Below are positions 12,001 to 24,749 of a DNA stretch of 64,000 bases, piece after piece. The notes beneath the pieces were generated by a model. It did no database searches. It was not told the origin of the DNA and was given only the letters and a program-made list of their open reading frames with translations. Positions within the stretch are counted from its first letter, which is position 1. The number at the start of each line of letters is the position of its first letter. The stretch covers positions 14,119,241 through 14,183,240 of the forward strand of contig CM049318.1 in assembly GCA_026874595.1 (NCBI GenBank). The letters run 5' to 3'. The position numbers and the translations under genes were made by a program. This DNA comes from Sipunculus nudus (lineage: Eukaryota > Annelida > Sipuncula > Golfingiida > Sipunculidae).

Positions 12001-12008
12001 CACATGGG

Positions 12009-13160
12009 TGCCAGATACATCGTTCCCTAATATGCAGTCGAAATCAATGGATTGATAAAAATATTCTATCAATAATATTGTATATCCTCAATAAACTTAT
12101 GGAAAACGTCTATTTCATGATGTATTGTGGCAGATACAAACATGGACACAAGGCTACAGTCCGGACACATTACACCATTTATGCTCTTTGGTCACACACA
12201 AAACTATTACACGTTCATGAAATTATTACATTGCAAAGTGTCGCCCTGTTGTTCCATTAAGGCCCCCTGTTCACACAGTGATATACAGAGGTAAAGATGA
12301 AACATTTTATTATATGAGTAAGTTATTATGTACAACATGCTGTCTTGAGCGGGGCGTTGATAAAGCCTTCTGGCAGCTTATACATCTGGACCTTGTCCGT
12401 CCTTTTGGATGACCTCTCCCATAATGCCGTTCATCCTAATACACGGCATATATTGGCACTGGAATCATAAGGCCCAATACATGTCATTGCAGGTGTAAAA
12501 TAACGTTGACATCCATTTCTGGGAAACTGTTATACATAAATTACCGTACATAAAAAAATGTTACAATGACAACAGTAACAAACCGTAAACGGACGGCAGA
12601 GTTGACTGTCAGCTGCTTAAACCATTCACTAACCACCCGAGACAACTTTGCCACTCTTCATTGGACACATACTTGTAACATAATTCGATCGATTAGTATA
12701 TTTAAATGTTTCAGCCTTTCTGGACTTCGCCTCAACGCGTTGCACATGATGTAGCACATATTATTATTAAAATAATATAATAAATACGGCTTTTTGAACT
12801 TACACTTTAGGATTCCAATCCTATGGTGTGTTATCTTTGGGTTTTCCTTCATGGACTAATACTATGTTACAAAAGGGAAATGTATATTTCTGTTTTCCTT
12901 TTTATTTGACCAACCATAGACTCGTTAAGTATTGACGTACATGAGTAAGTAGGAATATTTTCATTTGCACTTAATCAGAATAATCCCATCGATATTATTA
13001 TTTTAAAATAGTTTTGCATTATATGCCTAACAGGTGGTGAGGAAGGGGAGTTTTCAGATATATATGTATATATTCTATATCATATGCAAATGTGACACAA
13101 TTAATGCATGTGAAATCCAAATGAAGAGGACCAAGTGATATTTTGACATCCTTTCATACT
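12009..13160. other. Intergenic, nothing recognised
   Basis: AT-rich sequence with no long frame, no splice-supported exon and no element boundary that I can see. A short near-palindrome of TA-rich character sits around 12,765-12,785. Confidence 0.4.
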
Positions 13161-16100
13161 ATTAGGCTGCCTTTTATACAACCAGGTTTTTGTCCTTGCA
13201 GAGAGTCTTTCAGGCCTCTGTTTTGCGATAATTCCATTTGTTTGTGTGCAGTTTCGTCAGGCGGATAATGCAATTATTGTGGTAAACGCATGTACTTATA
13301 GTCACTTGATTACTTTTGTCACACTTTTGTTTCAAAGTTTACATTAATTTCAAAGCAAGCTTTTCTTCATCCATCCTGCCGAATAATTTGGTTCTCTTGC
13401 CCGGATTGTCTGCTTATTTTCATTGATAGATACTCTGTAAATGTTTAATTTAGGTTTTGGAAGAAAAATTATTAATGAACCAGATTGAGTTTGGTATATC
13501 CTTTCGGAAAGTACATACAGACTGTTTTCTCAGAGAAAAAACATTGGTCTGTCACATTTAGATATGTTGGATGACAGTGACCCATTTCTGCCGTGTCACC
13601 AAATACATTATATATATAGTATATACTATATATAAAGTGCTGTATCATAATATAATACAATTTTCAATATGTAGTAACTCATCTTAATATTATAATGACG
13701 TCGTTTGTAATTGTTCTAGGATAATTTGTACATACTTGAAACTCTCCAAGTACATAAAATGCCAAAAGGGTGAATCTGAAATCCTTAATAAAAATCCTGT
13801 GAAATAGTATATAATAATACTTGCATTTCTGAAACCACTAGTGTTTGTTGTTAATTTTACTGTCAACCATTAAGGATGTCTGGTAGTTTTAGCGAAAACC
13901 TTTAGAGAGTTTTCTATTAAGCATTTTAGAAAACTACATGTGAAGCCAGGGCAGTAAAAAATAGCTTAACACAGCCTGTAGAAAAATTCAAATTCATATA
14001 TTTCCTATAGTTTCTATCATCCTGTACTTTCTTTTGGTGAGGATTGATTTACCTCTGTCAAGTGTTCTCTTAATGAGTGTTGGGAAAGCATCAACCCACA
14101 TATGACGGTTCCCAATATGAATAGGTGCAACTCTCCCCTTTTAATATATCAATTCTGTATAAAGTGTTTCTAGTTTGTCAATACACCACTTACCTTTCAT
14201 GTTTGATTAACAAATAAAAAACAAATTTTCAAATTTTAAACAAAAATATTTCCTGTTTATATTTTCATGAATAATTTTTCCTTTTATAAATAGCGAAATT
14301 ATAGATTATATCTGGCATCCCATATATTTGAACATTTCTATGTTTTCGGGAATCTGAATTTCATTAATCTCATCCCTTTTGACCCAAAGGTAAAATATTT
14401 CCTTCAGAAACTACTGCGCTAAATATTGGATTATCAGTCGTAATAAGTGCCTTATTTGTCATTGAATCCATCATATGAAAATACATTTGATCATATTTAA
14501 GTCTTATCTTTGGCATTATAAATAGTTAAATTTAGCGCTATATCCATATTTGGTAGGTTTCGTCATGTTCATATCCAAATTAGATGCATATATACCTCTT
14601 CATCATAACGGTGAAAAATGACATTCCAAAATTATAAACAATTCTCGCTAATTCAGGTAAAATATAAAAAGTCTTAAATTAATCACCTTAAATGGTTTTC
14701 AAGAAGACACATTTACATTTTATATCAGTTGAGGTCGTACTGAAAATAGACTGTAATTCTTGTAGAACTTCCAAATAGTCTTCTTTGAATATCAACCTTG
14801 TTAATGCCATTGTGTAAGTGCAGGAATTATGTTTTCTTGAAACATATGTTGCAAAATCCATGTTGACATGACATAAGGATTTTCCTTCAATTAAATCCTA
14901 GTTTCGTTTTATATTTTTCTTTCTTTCAAAGATTACAATTACAAAAGCAATACTTTAAACATTTTCAAGTTTCATTGTTTGCAATATATTTCACTGTTGT
15001 GATGATCGATTTCCATTATCTGAGCCACTACAGAAATTAGCTCCTTGACTATTACGGCTAACCATGGCTAATCGAAATGATAAAGGAAACCAGCAATTTG
15101 TATGCACCTTTATTGATATAAAATAAAAAAAATATCACACACCATAAAAATTGCCCTGGTACAGAATGTGTGAATTTATACACAATTGGAACACATTTAT
15201 ATGTATCCATGTCTCAACTGTAACTGTTATCATCATGATATGTTCTATTTGTTATTGTATACCGTCTCATTATACTGTTATTTGATAACATAAAATGTAA
15301 AGGTGTGTGGCCAGGGCCGTGTTTACACAATTAACTTTGTAATTTGATCCTCTAGCTCCTGGAGCCATAAGTTCAAGACCAAGCATACCAGGTTGCATTT
15401 AGAAACGCTAAATCCCCAGTTCCGAAAAGCGTTGTTAAAATAAGAAACTGTATAGGCCGAGGAATTATTCACCCATATAACAAACTTTGTTAATTAATTG
15501 ACTGAGTAACAATTATGACCCAAAATCTGATTTAATATAATATGCCTAATATACAGCACTGTTATGTAAATGTGTTTTCACGCAGACGAGCTATTTAAAT
15601 TCTGGTAGTGTTTATTCTTTCAATTTCTAAATTGATGAATGAATGAATGAATAAATAAATGAATGAATATTTTATTCAGAAGCATAAGGCTTCAGGTCCA
15701 TAGTTCCATATGTGCATATATCACATGTAGTGAAACAAAATAGACAACCTTTACAAACTTAATAAAGATCATTACAAATATATATTCATACGTATCCATA
15801 TGTATACACACATATATAATCATAAAGTACATTTATATATACAAAAATCTATCTAAATTTATACAGTTTAAAGTGAGGTTTTACATATTTAACACTCTTT
15901 ATGTGTACGATTTACTTAATTTTGTACTTACATATATGATAATATTAAATAAACTGTCTACTCAGCATTCCAAGGACCCACATTGGACACGGCTTCCCGT
16001 ATATGGTCGGCGTGGTTAGCTTGCCAAGCCGGTCCCAGCAGTAGCAAATAGCATAGTACCTCATTTATTTATATCTATTCATACATACATGTACGCATAC

Positions 16101-16319
16101 TAAATTGATTTCAGTGATATATCAAGCGACAATACAACGTTCTATACTTGATTTTTTAAAAACAATAACAGGCAGCTAGAATTGACTTTTCTATGAAATA
16201 ATTTATCTTACTTTTACTTGACTTCTTGTAGAAACTTATTTTAAAAAAATGCAAAATAAATGACATCGTTATCCATATAATCATTCAAATTTCCATCTAT
16301 TACAAAGTTCACATTAGAG

Positions 16320-16410
16320 GGCAAGTAGCCTTTTGTTTGCAAATTTCAGCAGACGAAAATACATCTAGTACGATATGCCATTTACCACTGACAGAGTAAA
16401 CGCTGACGTA
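16320..16410 (-). pseudogene. Extra fragment of a lectin exon 4 in copy B
   Basis: The minus strand encodes a piece like the end of exon 4 (SVSGKWHIVLD, then ICKQKATCPL). It lies immediately downstream of the true exon 4 of copy B, is not joined to any acceptor, and looks like a partial tandem duplication of the exon end. Confidence 0.55.
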
Positions 16411-17195
16411 GCTCAAGTTTAATTCATAATTAATAGGCAAAATGTATTCAAGAGGTAGTAATGTTCATCTCATGTATTCGCAAGGTTTACGTCGAAGGGC
16501 ATGTAGCCTTTTTTTCGCAAATAACAGCAGATAAAAATATGTCTTGAAAGGGATACCATTCACCAGTGACAGTATCAACTTTAACCGTAGCCCCATAAGT
16601 AGTGTTGATCATTTCCCAGGTGCCCAGTTCGTGTACGTCATTTTCTCTCCAGTTGCCGAGCACACCAAGTCAAATCCCAATCTTATTCCAGATGTCCAGA
16701 ATTTTCCCTTTTAATCACAAAAAAAAAAACATATATAAAGAATACAATGGTTTAGAATTATAATCATGAAAACAGGTAAGCAGTCATGAAAAAAGATAGT
16801 GGAATCAGGTGATACATAAGATAATTGAAACCGCAAGAGTAAAGCTGCGAATAGCAAACCACAGTTAAAAGAGGCTATGTGTGTGCGGATTTTTTTTGTG
16901 TGAAATAAATTGTATTGGAATAGGTATTATAATTTGTGTTAATAATCTTTGAAATATAGCACAAACTTACGCCTCTTTGGAAGGTAGCGATGTGTTGCAT
17001 TTTTTAAATGGTTCATTTCCTCTTCAGTTTCGATACAAACAAGATAATTCCTTCGTTTGATGCACTGTTGGTTTGCTTCTTGATAAAACAGTTCTCGATC
17101 AATAATACTGTAGCAAGATGGATTTCTCGAGGATCGGCCAGAGAACATGTCGAGGAAACCGGTGCTACATGCTACAAAATCCATATATGCAAGAG

Positions 17196-17198
<3 letters not shown>

Positions 17199-17243
<45 letters not shown>
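17199..17243. repeat. (TA)n tract before lectin exon 3, copy B
   Basis: A TA run 27 bp from the exon 3 acceptor on the minus strand, homologous in position to those of copies A and C. Confidence 0.9.
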
Positions 17244-17250
<7 letters not shown>

Positions 17251-17380
17251 GAGAGAAGATGTGAGAGATGGAACACGTTTCCACTTTAATATGAACCAGC
17301 ATGGCTTTTCATACACACACACACACATATATATATAGTTTTTAATAGGTTTCAGTGCATGCAGCATGGTGCTCTCTCAC

Positions 17381-17381
17381 T

Positions 17382-17451
<70 letters not shown>

Positions 17452-17453
17452 AC

Positions 17454-17485
<32 letters not shown>
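17381..17485. repeat. Compound (TC)n-(TA)n microsatellite
   Basis: A TC run of about 35 bp passes directly into TA runs with one short interruption. It lies in lectin intron 2 of copy B and abuts the pogo-like insertion. Confidence 0.9.
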
Positions 17486-17488
<3 letters not shown>

Positions 17489-17500
17489 CATATATATATA

Positions 17501-18272
17501 CAGTAAAACTTCTACATGCGGACAACTAAGTATGACAGAAAACTAATGCAGACACTGTTTAACGTTAACTCAGTAAAGCGGACAATTAACTCTCCAGGAC
17601 AACGGGCAAACTTTCCGGCAGTATATCTAGAACATATTACGACCTTCTAAAGCGGACAGACATCCTGAGTTCTAATTTTGTTCATGTATTTGCCGGGAGA
17701 TGGCGCTCCGAGGTCATGATCTCGTATGACCTGTTTTGGGCAAAGCGACAGCCATTGGAGTATACAGTCGAAATTGTTATTTCTATAAATGTGTAGATAA
17801 CACAATCATTATTAAATTAAGAATGACAGGTCAATTAGGAAAAAAAGCTTTCAAACAGAAACAGCTTTTCATTCGACAAGACCACCATCAAAGATGGTCA
17901 ATAATGAATCTTCAATACGCCTGGTGCAATCATCCATGAAATGTCGCTTGCTTGGAAGATGAAGCATGGTAGGCCAATGTCGAGGCGAAACTGCCAAGAT
18001 TAGTGTGCGAGGCCTAGCTGATGTTAGTCTTCTTTTTCTTTAAATAATTATATTTTATAAATTGCAGGTGCATATTTAGGCTATTTTGAAAATGATTTAA
18101 ATCAAATTATGAAGCCGATTTCAAATAAGGTATACATTTAATCAAAACATAGGATATCGGAAACAGTCAAAGAAAAATTGACGCAATATGCCAAACTCCT
18201 CTTAACAGGACAACACACAAATTCGGACAAAATCCTCCAGTCCCTTGAGTGTCCGGCTTATGGGAGTTTCAC
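17501..18272. mobile_element. Non-autonomous pogo/Tigger-like DNA transposon in lectin intron 2, copy B
   Basis: The left end reads cagtaaaacttctacatgcg and the right end, on the other strand, tagtgaaactcccataagcc. Both continue into CGGACA. They form an imperfect terminal inverted repeat of roughly 30 bp, and both ends abut TATATA, consistent with TA-target insertion into the microsatellite. The 0.77-kb interior has only a 67-aa frame with no transposase motif that I can recognise. Similar termini are typical of pogo/Tigger elements (Tc1/mariner superfamily). Confidence 0.6.
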
Positions 18273-18273
<1 letters not shown>

Positions 18274-18331
<58 letters not shown>

Positions 18332-18399
18332 GACTGGTAAGGACGTGGAAATTATCCATTAAGCCTGTGATGGACCGTGCTGCAACTCTTTAAACCTTT

Positions 18400-18454
<55 letters not shown>

Positions 18455-18463
18455 TAAATGTAT

Positions 18464-18501
<38 letters not shown>
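18274..18501. repeat. Cluster of (TA)n microsatellites in lectin intron 2, copy B
   Basis: Three TA runs (18,274-18,323; 18,402-18,450; 18,468-18,501) are separated by short unique sequence that itself matches the region around 38,612-38,660 in copy C. Confidence 0.9.
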
Positions 18502-18502
<1 letters not shown>

Positions 18503-18922
18503 ATGTATTATTTCTAAGATATTTCAGGCAAGATTATGCGCACGTTTTTTTTAAACCTTGTGATCAGGATTTCTGACGGTAAAAAGGTCGGATAGTCTAT
18601 AAAGAGCTATGGTCGAGTAAAATTATTAATTAAAAAAAAATATTAATTTTTTATAGTTGTATATCGAGAGGGGACAAGCAATAATGTACGGAAATAAGGA
18701 TGTTCATTGATTTAAAGGGTCATGTGGATGCATTTGGTGGAAACCTACTGGAACCAGAGTTAACTCAGATGCTCACTACAGATTTTAGATTTCACTCCTC
18801 TGTCAATCATAACCATCAGGTTCGTCAGGACACCAGGAGAATGACAGGCATCACTGCACGTGCCTGTACAATCCTTAAACTTGGCGGTCGCTTTAATATG
18901 TATAAAATAATATTAATATTAA

Positions 18923-18924
<2 letters not shown>

Positions 18925-18965
<41 letters not shown>
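18925..18965. repeat. (TA)n tract before lectin exon 2, copy B
   Basis: A TA run about 35 bp upstream of the exon 2 acceptor on the minus strand. Confidence 0.9.
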
Positions 18966-18967
<2 letters not shown>

Positions 18968-19851
18968 GATATTACAGATATATCCGATAGTCTTTCTAAA
19001 GAACGATAATGACACTATACCCGCACAAGCACTTGACACTTATATTCCTACGAAAACGGTCGTGAATGTTTTCCTTAGACCTGCGAACAATGTGCTTAAA
19101 TGAGCACTTAATGTTGTAAGTATTAAAAAAAGTACAAAATATAGACATCAGATATCTCTATATTTTCTACCAATGAATTCCTATGATAAACGTGAGCGAG
19201 CAAATAAATAATGAAATATCCTGTTTACACGATGATTTCTTATCACTTTTAAATTTATCCAGATTCCTGCCTAATGTCTTGGTCGTCAGTTTTTCACAAC
19301 ATGCAAAACAAACATGAATTCCTTAATCCATTTAACTCTACAACTTACCTTTAATATATGTGAGGGAGAGAATAATAAATGACACGGTCCAAATACTGAC
19401 CAATGACCAAATATAACTGTTTCAAAGAAAGCCTCTACAAATCACTTGCGATATATTAATAAACCATAAGAAAATTATTCTTTTCATATATAAATTATTT
19501 CTGACATGAATGTAATTATATTAACTATGTAATATACCATATATTGTAATAACAAAATATACATGCATAACTGATAGTTAGCCTTCACATGCACTAAATT
19601 TCAATGGTTTAGATATAAGGATATTTTTGTACCAATGGTTAGTAAGACCCACAGCATATTGATTTGACATGATTCAACAGTGGTTAATACAGGGTGCTCG
19701 GTTTTGAACAAAAGGCCTATTTCTAAAGGCACTTTTAAATAAAATGAAGATCGAATGTGAACTATGACATGCGCTTTCATGAAACGTTTTCCCTAACAAA
19801 AGTGATACATTTGCATACAGGTATGCTATTGTAAGCTTAGGAATAACAGGG

Positions 19852-19959
<108 letters not shown>

Positions 19960-20094
19960 TGACTTATAATCATATGTGCTTCGAAAGTGTAATTGGGGTA
20001 TTTGGTTAAAAACGCTGAAAAATGGTACAATAATAGGACAGCAAAAAGGCCCTTGATATTGGTATATATGTATATGTCTCACCAGCCAGGTTTT

Positions 20095-21105
20095 TATGGC
20101 TTCCACATTTGGTTTCCATGCCGTATTTCGAAAATGACGGGCTCTGTCAACTCATTTTTTTTTCGATAAAGGAAGGCATATGCCGGCAACTTATATATGA
20201 CTTGTGGCATCAAGATGCGGGTTCCCCGCGGGGGCCTACACGTGTACAAATGGAACAAAATGGTAAATATATGAATAAAAATACAGGTTTTGCTTGATTT
20301 TTAAGCCAAACTGCGAAATGCTGTCATTTTTATTGTATGGCAGCCAGAACGTTTTCATGAATAAGATTTTAACGATAAAGTTTTCCTTTACTTAGTATTT
20401 CAATGTCGTATTAATCTTTATCTTTATCCACATGAGTGATCCCTAATTTGAAAGGTCTCCATATTCTCTGGCTAATGAATCTGACTAAGATGTAAATTTG
20501 ACCAATTATATCGATTTTTCAGTATACTGTCCATGTCAGGGCTCGACAATAACATTTGTCCATGTGGCCATGGTGCAGGTAATGGTTTGAAGGTTGCCTG
20601 TTAAACCTGGGGTATATCAGACCATGCTCTTGACAGAGTGCAAGGGAATATCACATACAGTAAAAGCAATCATAAATAAGAGTAGGGTACGCTTTATATC
20701 ACGGAATGTATCGTCATTAGGGAATATTAAGCTTTTGAACGGGTTCAACCCTATTTACCAAATTGCAATTAAAAAGTCAAACCTGCTAATCCCCCCCTAA
20801 CAAAGGTCTATGTTATATCATAACTCTTATAATAATACGTTAGCCCCGCGTATAACATGGTTCAATGGTGCACTCTGTCAAATGGATACCCTCAACATAT
20901 TCCGTTTTAAAGCATCAGTTGTAAACAAGTGAATAAATTCATAGTAATGACTTCTTTTTCTCATGATCGTAAGCACTATGACGTTACAATTATAACCAAT
21001 ATATATGATCAGAGTCAGAGATCTGGCAGATATTATATTCCGTCTCTCATCGGTAAATATGTGATAAGTGAATCTTGAAAAAAATAATCCTCTGACTTTG
21101 GCTGT
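20095..21105. other. Intergenic, nothing recognised
   Basis: Mixed AT-rich sequence between copies B and C. Only short frames occur, with no element ends or splice-supported exons. Confidence 0.4.
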
Positions 21106-21753
21106 CCTATCGGTTTGCTGTCAACACTTTACATGTGACGCAATTTTGAAATCAGTTACTCATATCGAATTCCTATTTTAATGGCAGGTATATCACGCTG
21201 GTTTTCTCACATTTTTTATCATAATTTTCCTTCACATAACTGATTTTTTTCTGACCATTTATTTTTTTTTAATTTCAATCATTCTTTACTATAAAATTTA
21301 AAAGAAATCAAGATCCACACCAAAAAAATTCTGTAAACCTCAGATTCCACTGAATTCATAGCAAGCATTTCCACGTTTCATCCTGGCTAGAATATTTAGT
21401 CCTCTTGCCAAGATTGTCTGCTTATTTTCATTAATTATTATATTGAATTGATAACAAAATACGCTGTTAAGACATATAAAATACTTCCTGAAAATTATAC
21501 ATTTTTAATATGGTAGCAACCCATCTTCATAGAATAATGAAGATTCCATTGTTTCTTCTCTTGTTATTCACCAAGGATAATGTATGCATACTAGTAACTT
21601 TCTAAGTGAAAGGGTATCTACTGAATGACATCTGAAATCTTGTATGACGTTGTGGAATATGATAAAATTATATTTCTGAAACGAATAATGCTTGTTGCCT
21701 ATACAATTTTAATCCATAAAGCAGTTCCGGTAATTTTATTACGTTTAGCCAAA

Positions 21754-21899
21754 ATGTGAGCGTTTTCTGTAGTAACGATTCTCCCCGTTAGGAGTTTACT
21801 TCGTCGCATCGTACCAACAATGTCCCCTCAATAGACCTATTATCGCCCATTTTCACTTCACTAAATCTGTGCCACCTACATCATACTTCCGGTCTCATG
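21754..21899 (+). repeat. Left inverted terminal repeat of the DIRS-like element
   Basis: Words shared with the reverse complement of the right end include TTAGGAGTTTAC, CCTATTATCGCCCA and GCCACCTAC-TCATACTT, then GGTCTCAT. By eye the identity is about three quarters over the block. Confidence 0.8.
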
Positions 21900-21954
21900 T
21901 TAATAATTTTTTTCTGGTGCCATGCTGGATGGACTTTTTTGACTGGGCTCCAAT

Positions 21955-22875
21955 GTTACGTCCGCCGTTTTGGGGTTTATTTTAATGGTTGTGCAAATGG
22001 TTTGTACTTTATCCCCGTTCCGTCTTCCCTCGTGGAGTCAGCGGGATACTGATCTTCCTTAAACGATTGCCTATTCCCTCCATGGGCTCACACCCCCTGT
22101 GTGTTCGTTTCCAGGAGGGGTCATGCACGGATGCCCAGACTGTTGCATGGACGTCACCCGGACATCGGAGGATGGCGCCACGAAGTGATGTGGCCGCCCC
22201 CGTTTCCACGCTTATGGATCCACCCCGCTATCAGTGACTACTGACGCGCTTTTAGAAACATAAAAACTATTCTTGGACCATTCAGTACTGGTTTTGCAGT
22301 TCTGCCGGCGCTATCGTTTCTCTCAAGCAAAACCACAAACTTCTGCGGTTTTCACCCATTGTTGAAAACCTATAAAACGAACTCGCCTGCAGTACGAGGC
22401 GGGACTATTGACTTTGCTACGCCACGTTGCTGTTATCCCCGGGGACCGTGACCGTGGGCTCTTGGTCCCCAAGCCCACGGAATGCCATGAACCACGCCAT
22501 GAACTTTATTATTTAGGAAGAGGAGAGACTTTATGTTTGTTTGGTGCCACATGGATTAATACAGGACTTCAGTTTTGTGTGTGCCCGAATTATGTGTTGA
22601 TGATGGACTTCAGTTTCTCGTATACCGGATTCAGTTAAGTATTTCGTTACAGTTCGTTATTTAGAGACTCAGTTTTTCTTCAGAGACTTGGTTATGAATT
22701 ACGTTATGTATTGACTATTATATTATTTGTGTACGATTGTAAATATTGTAATATAGTAATATAGTACTGTTTTTGCACCCATATTTTGGTTACGTATTCA
22801 TTTGAAGAGAACGTGTCTGAGCATATGTGTTACGGTTCGGCCTGAGTTGTTTGGGTGTGAAAAAGGACCGTAACA
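21955..22875. mobile_element. Solo-LTR-like block nested in the DIRS-like element
   Basis: The 921-bp block starts TGTTACGTCC and ends GGACCGTAACA, so the ends are TG...CA with a 6-bp inverted match (TGTTAC/GTAACA). A TATA box (tataaaa at 22,371) and a T-rich 3' part fit LTR organisation. No 5-bp target duplication is visible (tccaa before, agacc after), and no second LTR or internal region accompanies it. It could be a solo LTR whose duplication has decayed, or part of the DIRS element itself. Confidence 0.45.
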
Positions 22876-24749
22876 AGACCCATGTTCATTGCTCGGCGTG
22901 GTCCTCGGCCACTTGACCCTGCTTCATGCCTAGTTTAGCACGTTATACCCGCTTGTACTTTCCCGGTTCTTCGGCTCCGACTTTATTCACTGGGATTATT
23001 CACCTCGATTCAACCGGATTCCTTGTATCCGGTCACCCTCGATCCCTGATCCTAATTGTTTTACCCACGATTTTATAACATAACCCTTATTATACGTCCG
23101 TCCTCCGGTTTTTTCTTCCTCGACACGGGACAGAACTTCTCCTTTACTGTATGTTCATCTCTGTTATGGTCTTAGACAGCTGTCACGTCCATATCTGCCA
23201 TACGTTTTCCTTCATTATTTCTCTGTTAACCAGCGATGTTGACGGGCTTTGACCTTCCGTCTACCTCCGTATTTGACTCGCTTAATTCTTACCTATTCTC
23301 TGTTGCCTAGCAACTGAAGTCTCTTTTATCCGCATTTATTACTTTCTACGTCCATACATGATGTACCTCACTTTTCACGCAGGTCCAGATACTGCCGCCG
23401 ACCTTCAGTCAATTCTGCGTTCGTCCGGTGCCGCCTCTGACCATGACCGTTTTTTTCTCTGCCACCTCCACGTTGAGTTTCCTCCGAGAATCCGCTCCTG
23501 TTGGCTGCATCCTGGCTTCCTGGGCAGTCTTCTTGGCCCTTTCCGAGGATTTTATATCCCTTCCGTCTCCTGCCGCCTGCTGTCGCTGCTGTTCTTGGAT
23601 CTGCCATGCCGCCGCCTGCAGAGAGCGTTCCAGTGTCCCCGCTTTCTTTTGTGTTTGCAGGTTCCATCTGACGGAGTTCATTGCATGCCGCTTCCGGTTC
23701 TCTCTGAAGATGACACCCCCGCCGGTTCACGGTATACCACAGTGATGTCGTCGGTAATGCCACGGACTCTTCCAGTGCATCACTCCCGCAATGTCCGGTA
23801 ATCTGATATTTTCCGGTATATCCATGGGCTGCATGGGCATCTCTCTAGACGACGCCTCTCCAGGTGGGCCTCTACGACGTCCCTCCTCGGTCTCATGGCT
23901 CCTTCGATGAGGACTTCTCCACCGGACGGTCCTCGGTTCCACCGCCTGCTTCCTGATAGTCAAGCACTGGCGGCTGTAGCTTTTTATTGAACCCATCAAC
24001 CATGCATGCGGCTGCAGCATGTTCTCCGGTCCGCAGGGGATATTGAACACACCGAAGGCATACTGTTACCGGTACGCCCTCGGCCTCTGCCGCTGCAGCA
24101 CTATCACCAGATACCGGCCCTCAGTGATCTACCGGCACCTATGTATCTCTCGGATTACCAGTCTAGAGCCGGCCCTGCCTCCGATTCCTTTACCTAATAT
24201 AGACGGAATCGGGCTTTTTCACCCAATTGCTTAAGCCAAGGCTTCTCTGCCTCCATTTTCCCGGCTCTGCAGCTCGCCCTCTCAATCTCGAAGGTGGGCC
24301 CGTCATGCGACCTGTATAGTACCCGACCCCCAGGCGGCACTACCCTCATAATACGGCCTGGCAGGCTACGGCTCATGACTGGTCTGAACTTCGGCTCTAA
24401 CTTGACCTTGGTCGGCTCTGCGTTATGCGTAGCTGCCTGTGTTCCTTGCTGCACCTCTGTTCCTTATCCCCGGGACTAACCTCCACGGGATTATGGAATT
24501 GTCTATCTTCAACCGCTCCCGGTTAGTTACGTTGTGTGTGCACTTATACCTCGATTGCTTTGTTTTTGTCAACTCCTAGGCGCACCCGTGTCTCCATGCC
24601 ACGTCCGCGCTCTCATCGCCCAGCTCCCGGAAACCTCCATCTACTTCCACGTGCATCTTCAGGGATTCTCGGGCGGGCGTGGCTGCACTTGGGACTATGC
24701 CCTCGATCTGTGCTCTAGTCCCGCGTTTTTTTTTCTGAACTCTCGCCGT

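Larger units (their letters stand above)
16487..19394 (-). pseudogene. C-type-lectin-like gene, copy B (start codon lost, exon 4 frameshift)
   Basis: Exon 1 (19349-19394) has the signal peptide (VSFIILSLTY), but the position of the start ATG reads ATT and one codon is missing. Exon 2 (18777-18890, 114 nt) has GVLTNLMVM with flanking cysteines. Exon 3 (16971-17171, 201 nt) holds the first half of the lectin domain (NPSCYSIIDRELFYQEANQQ). Exon 4 (16487 to about 16710) has SATGEKMTYTNWAPG, then a deletion that shifts frame before VDTVTGEWYPF and AVICEKKATC. Donors are GT (GTAAGT, GTGAGC, GTAAGT) and phases are all 1, as in the sister copies. The product would have been a secreted lectin-like protein of about 190 aa. 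The lesions are seen directly. Confidence 0.8.

Noticed and set aside
23368-24050. Minus-strand frames in the DIRS element with Gln/Arg/Ala-rich, coiled-coil-like composition
   Set aside because: They lie opposite the strand carrying RT/RNase H and recombinase. The high-GC plus-strand gag-like region gives such shadows, and no motif supports them.
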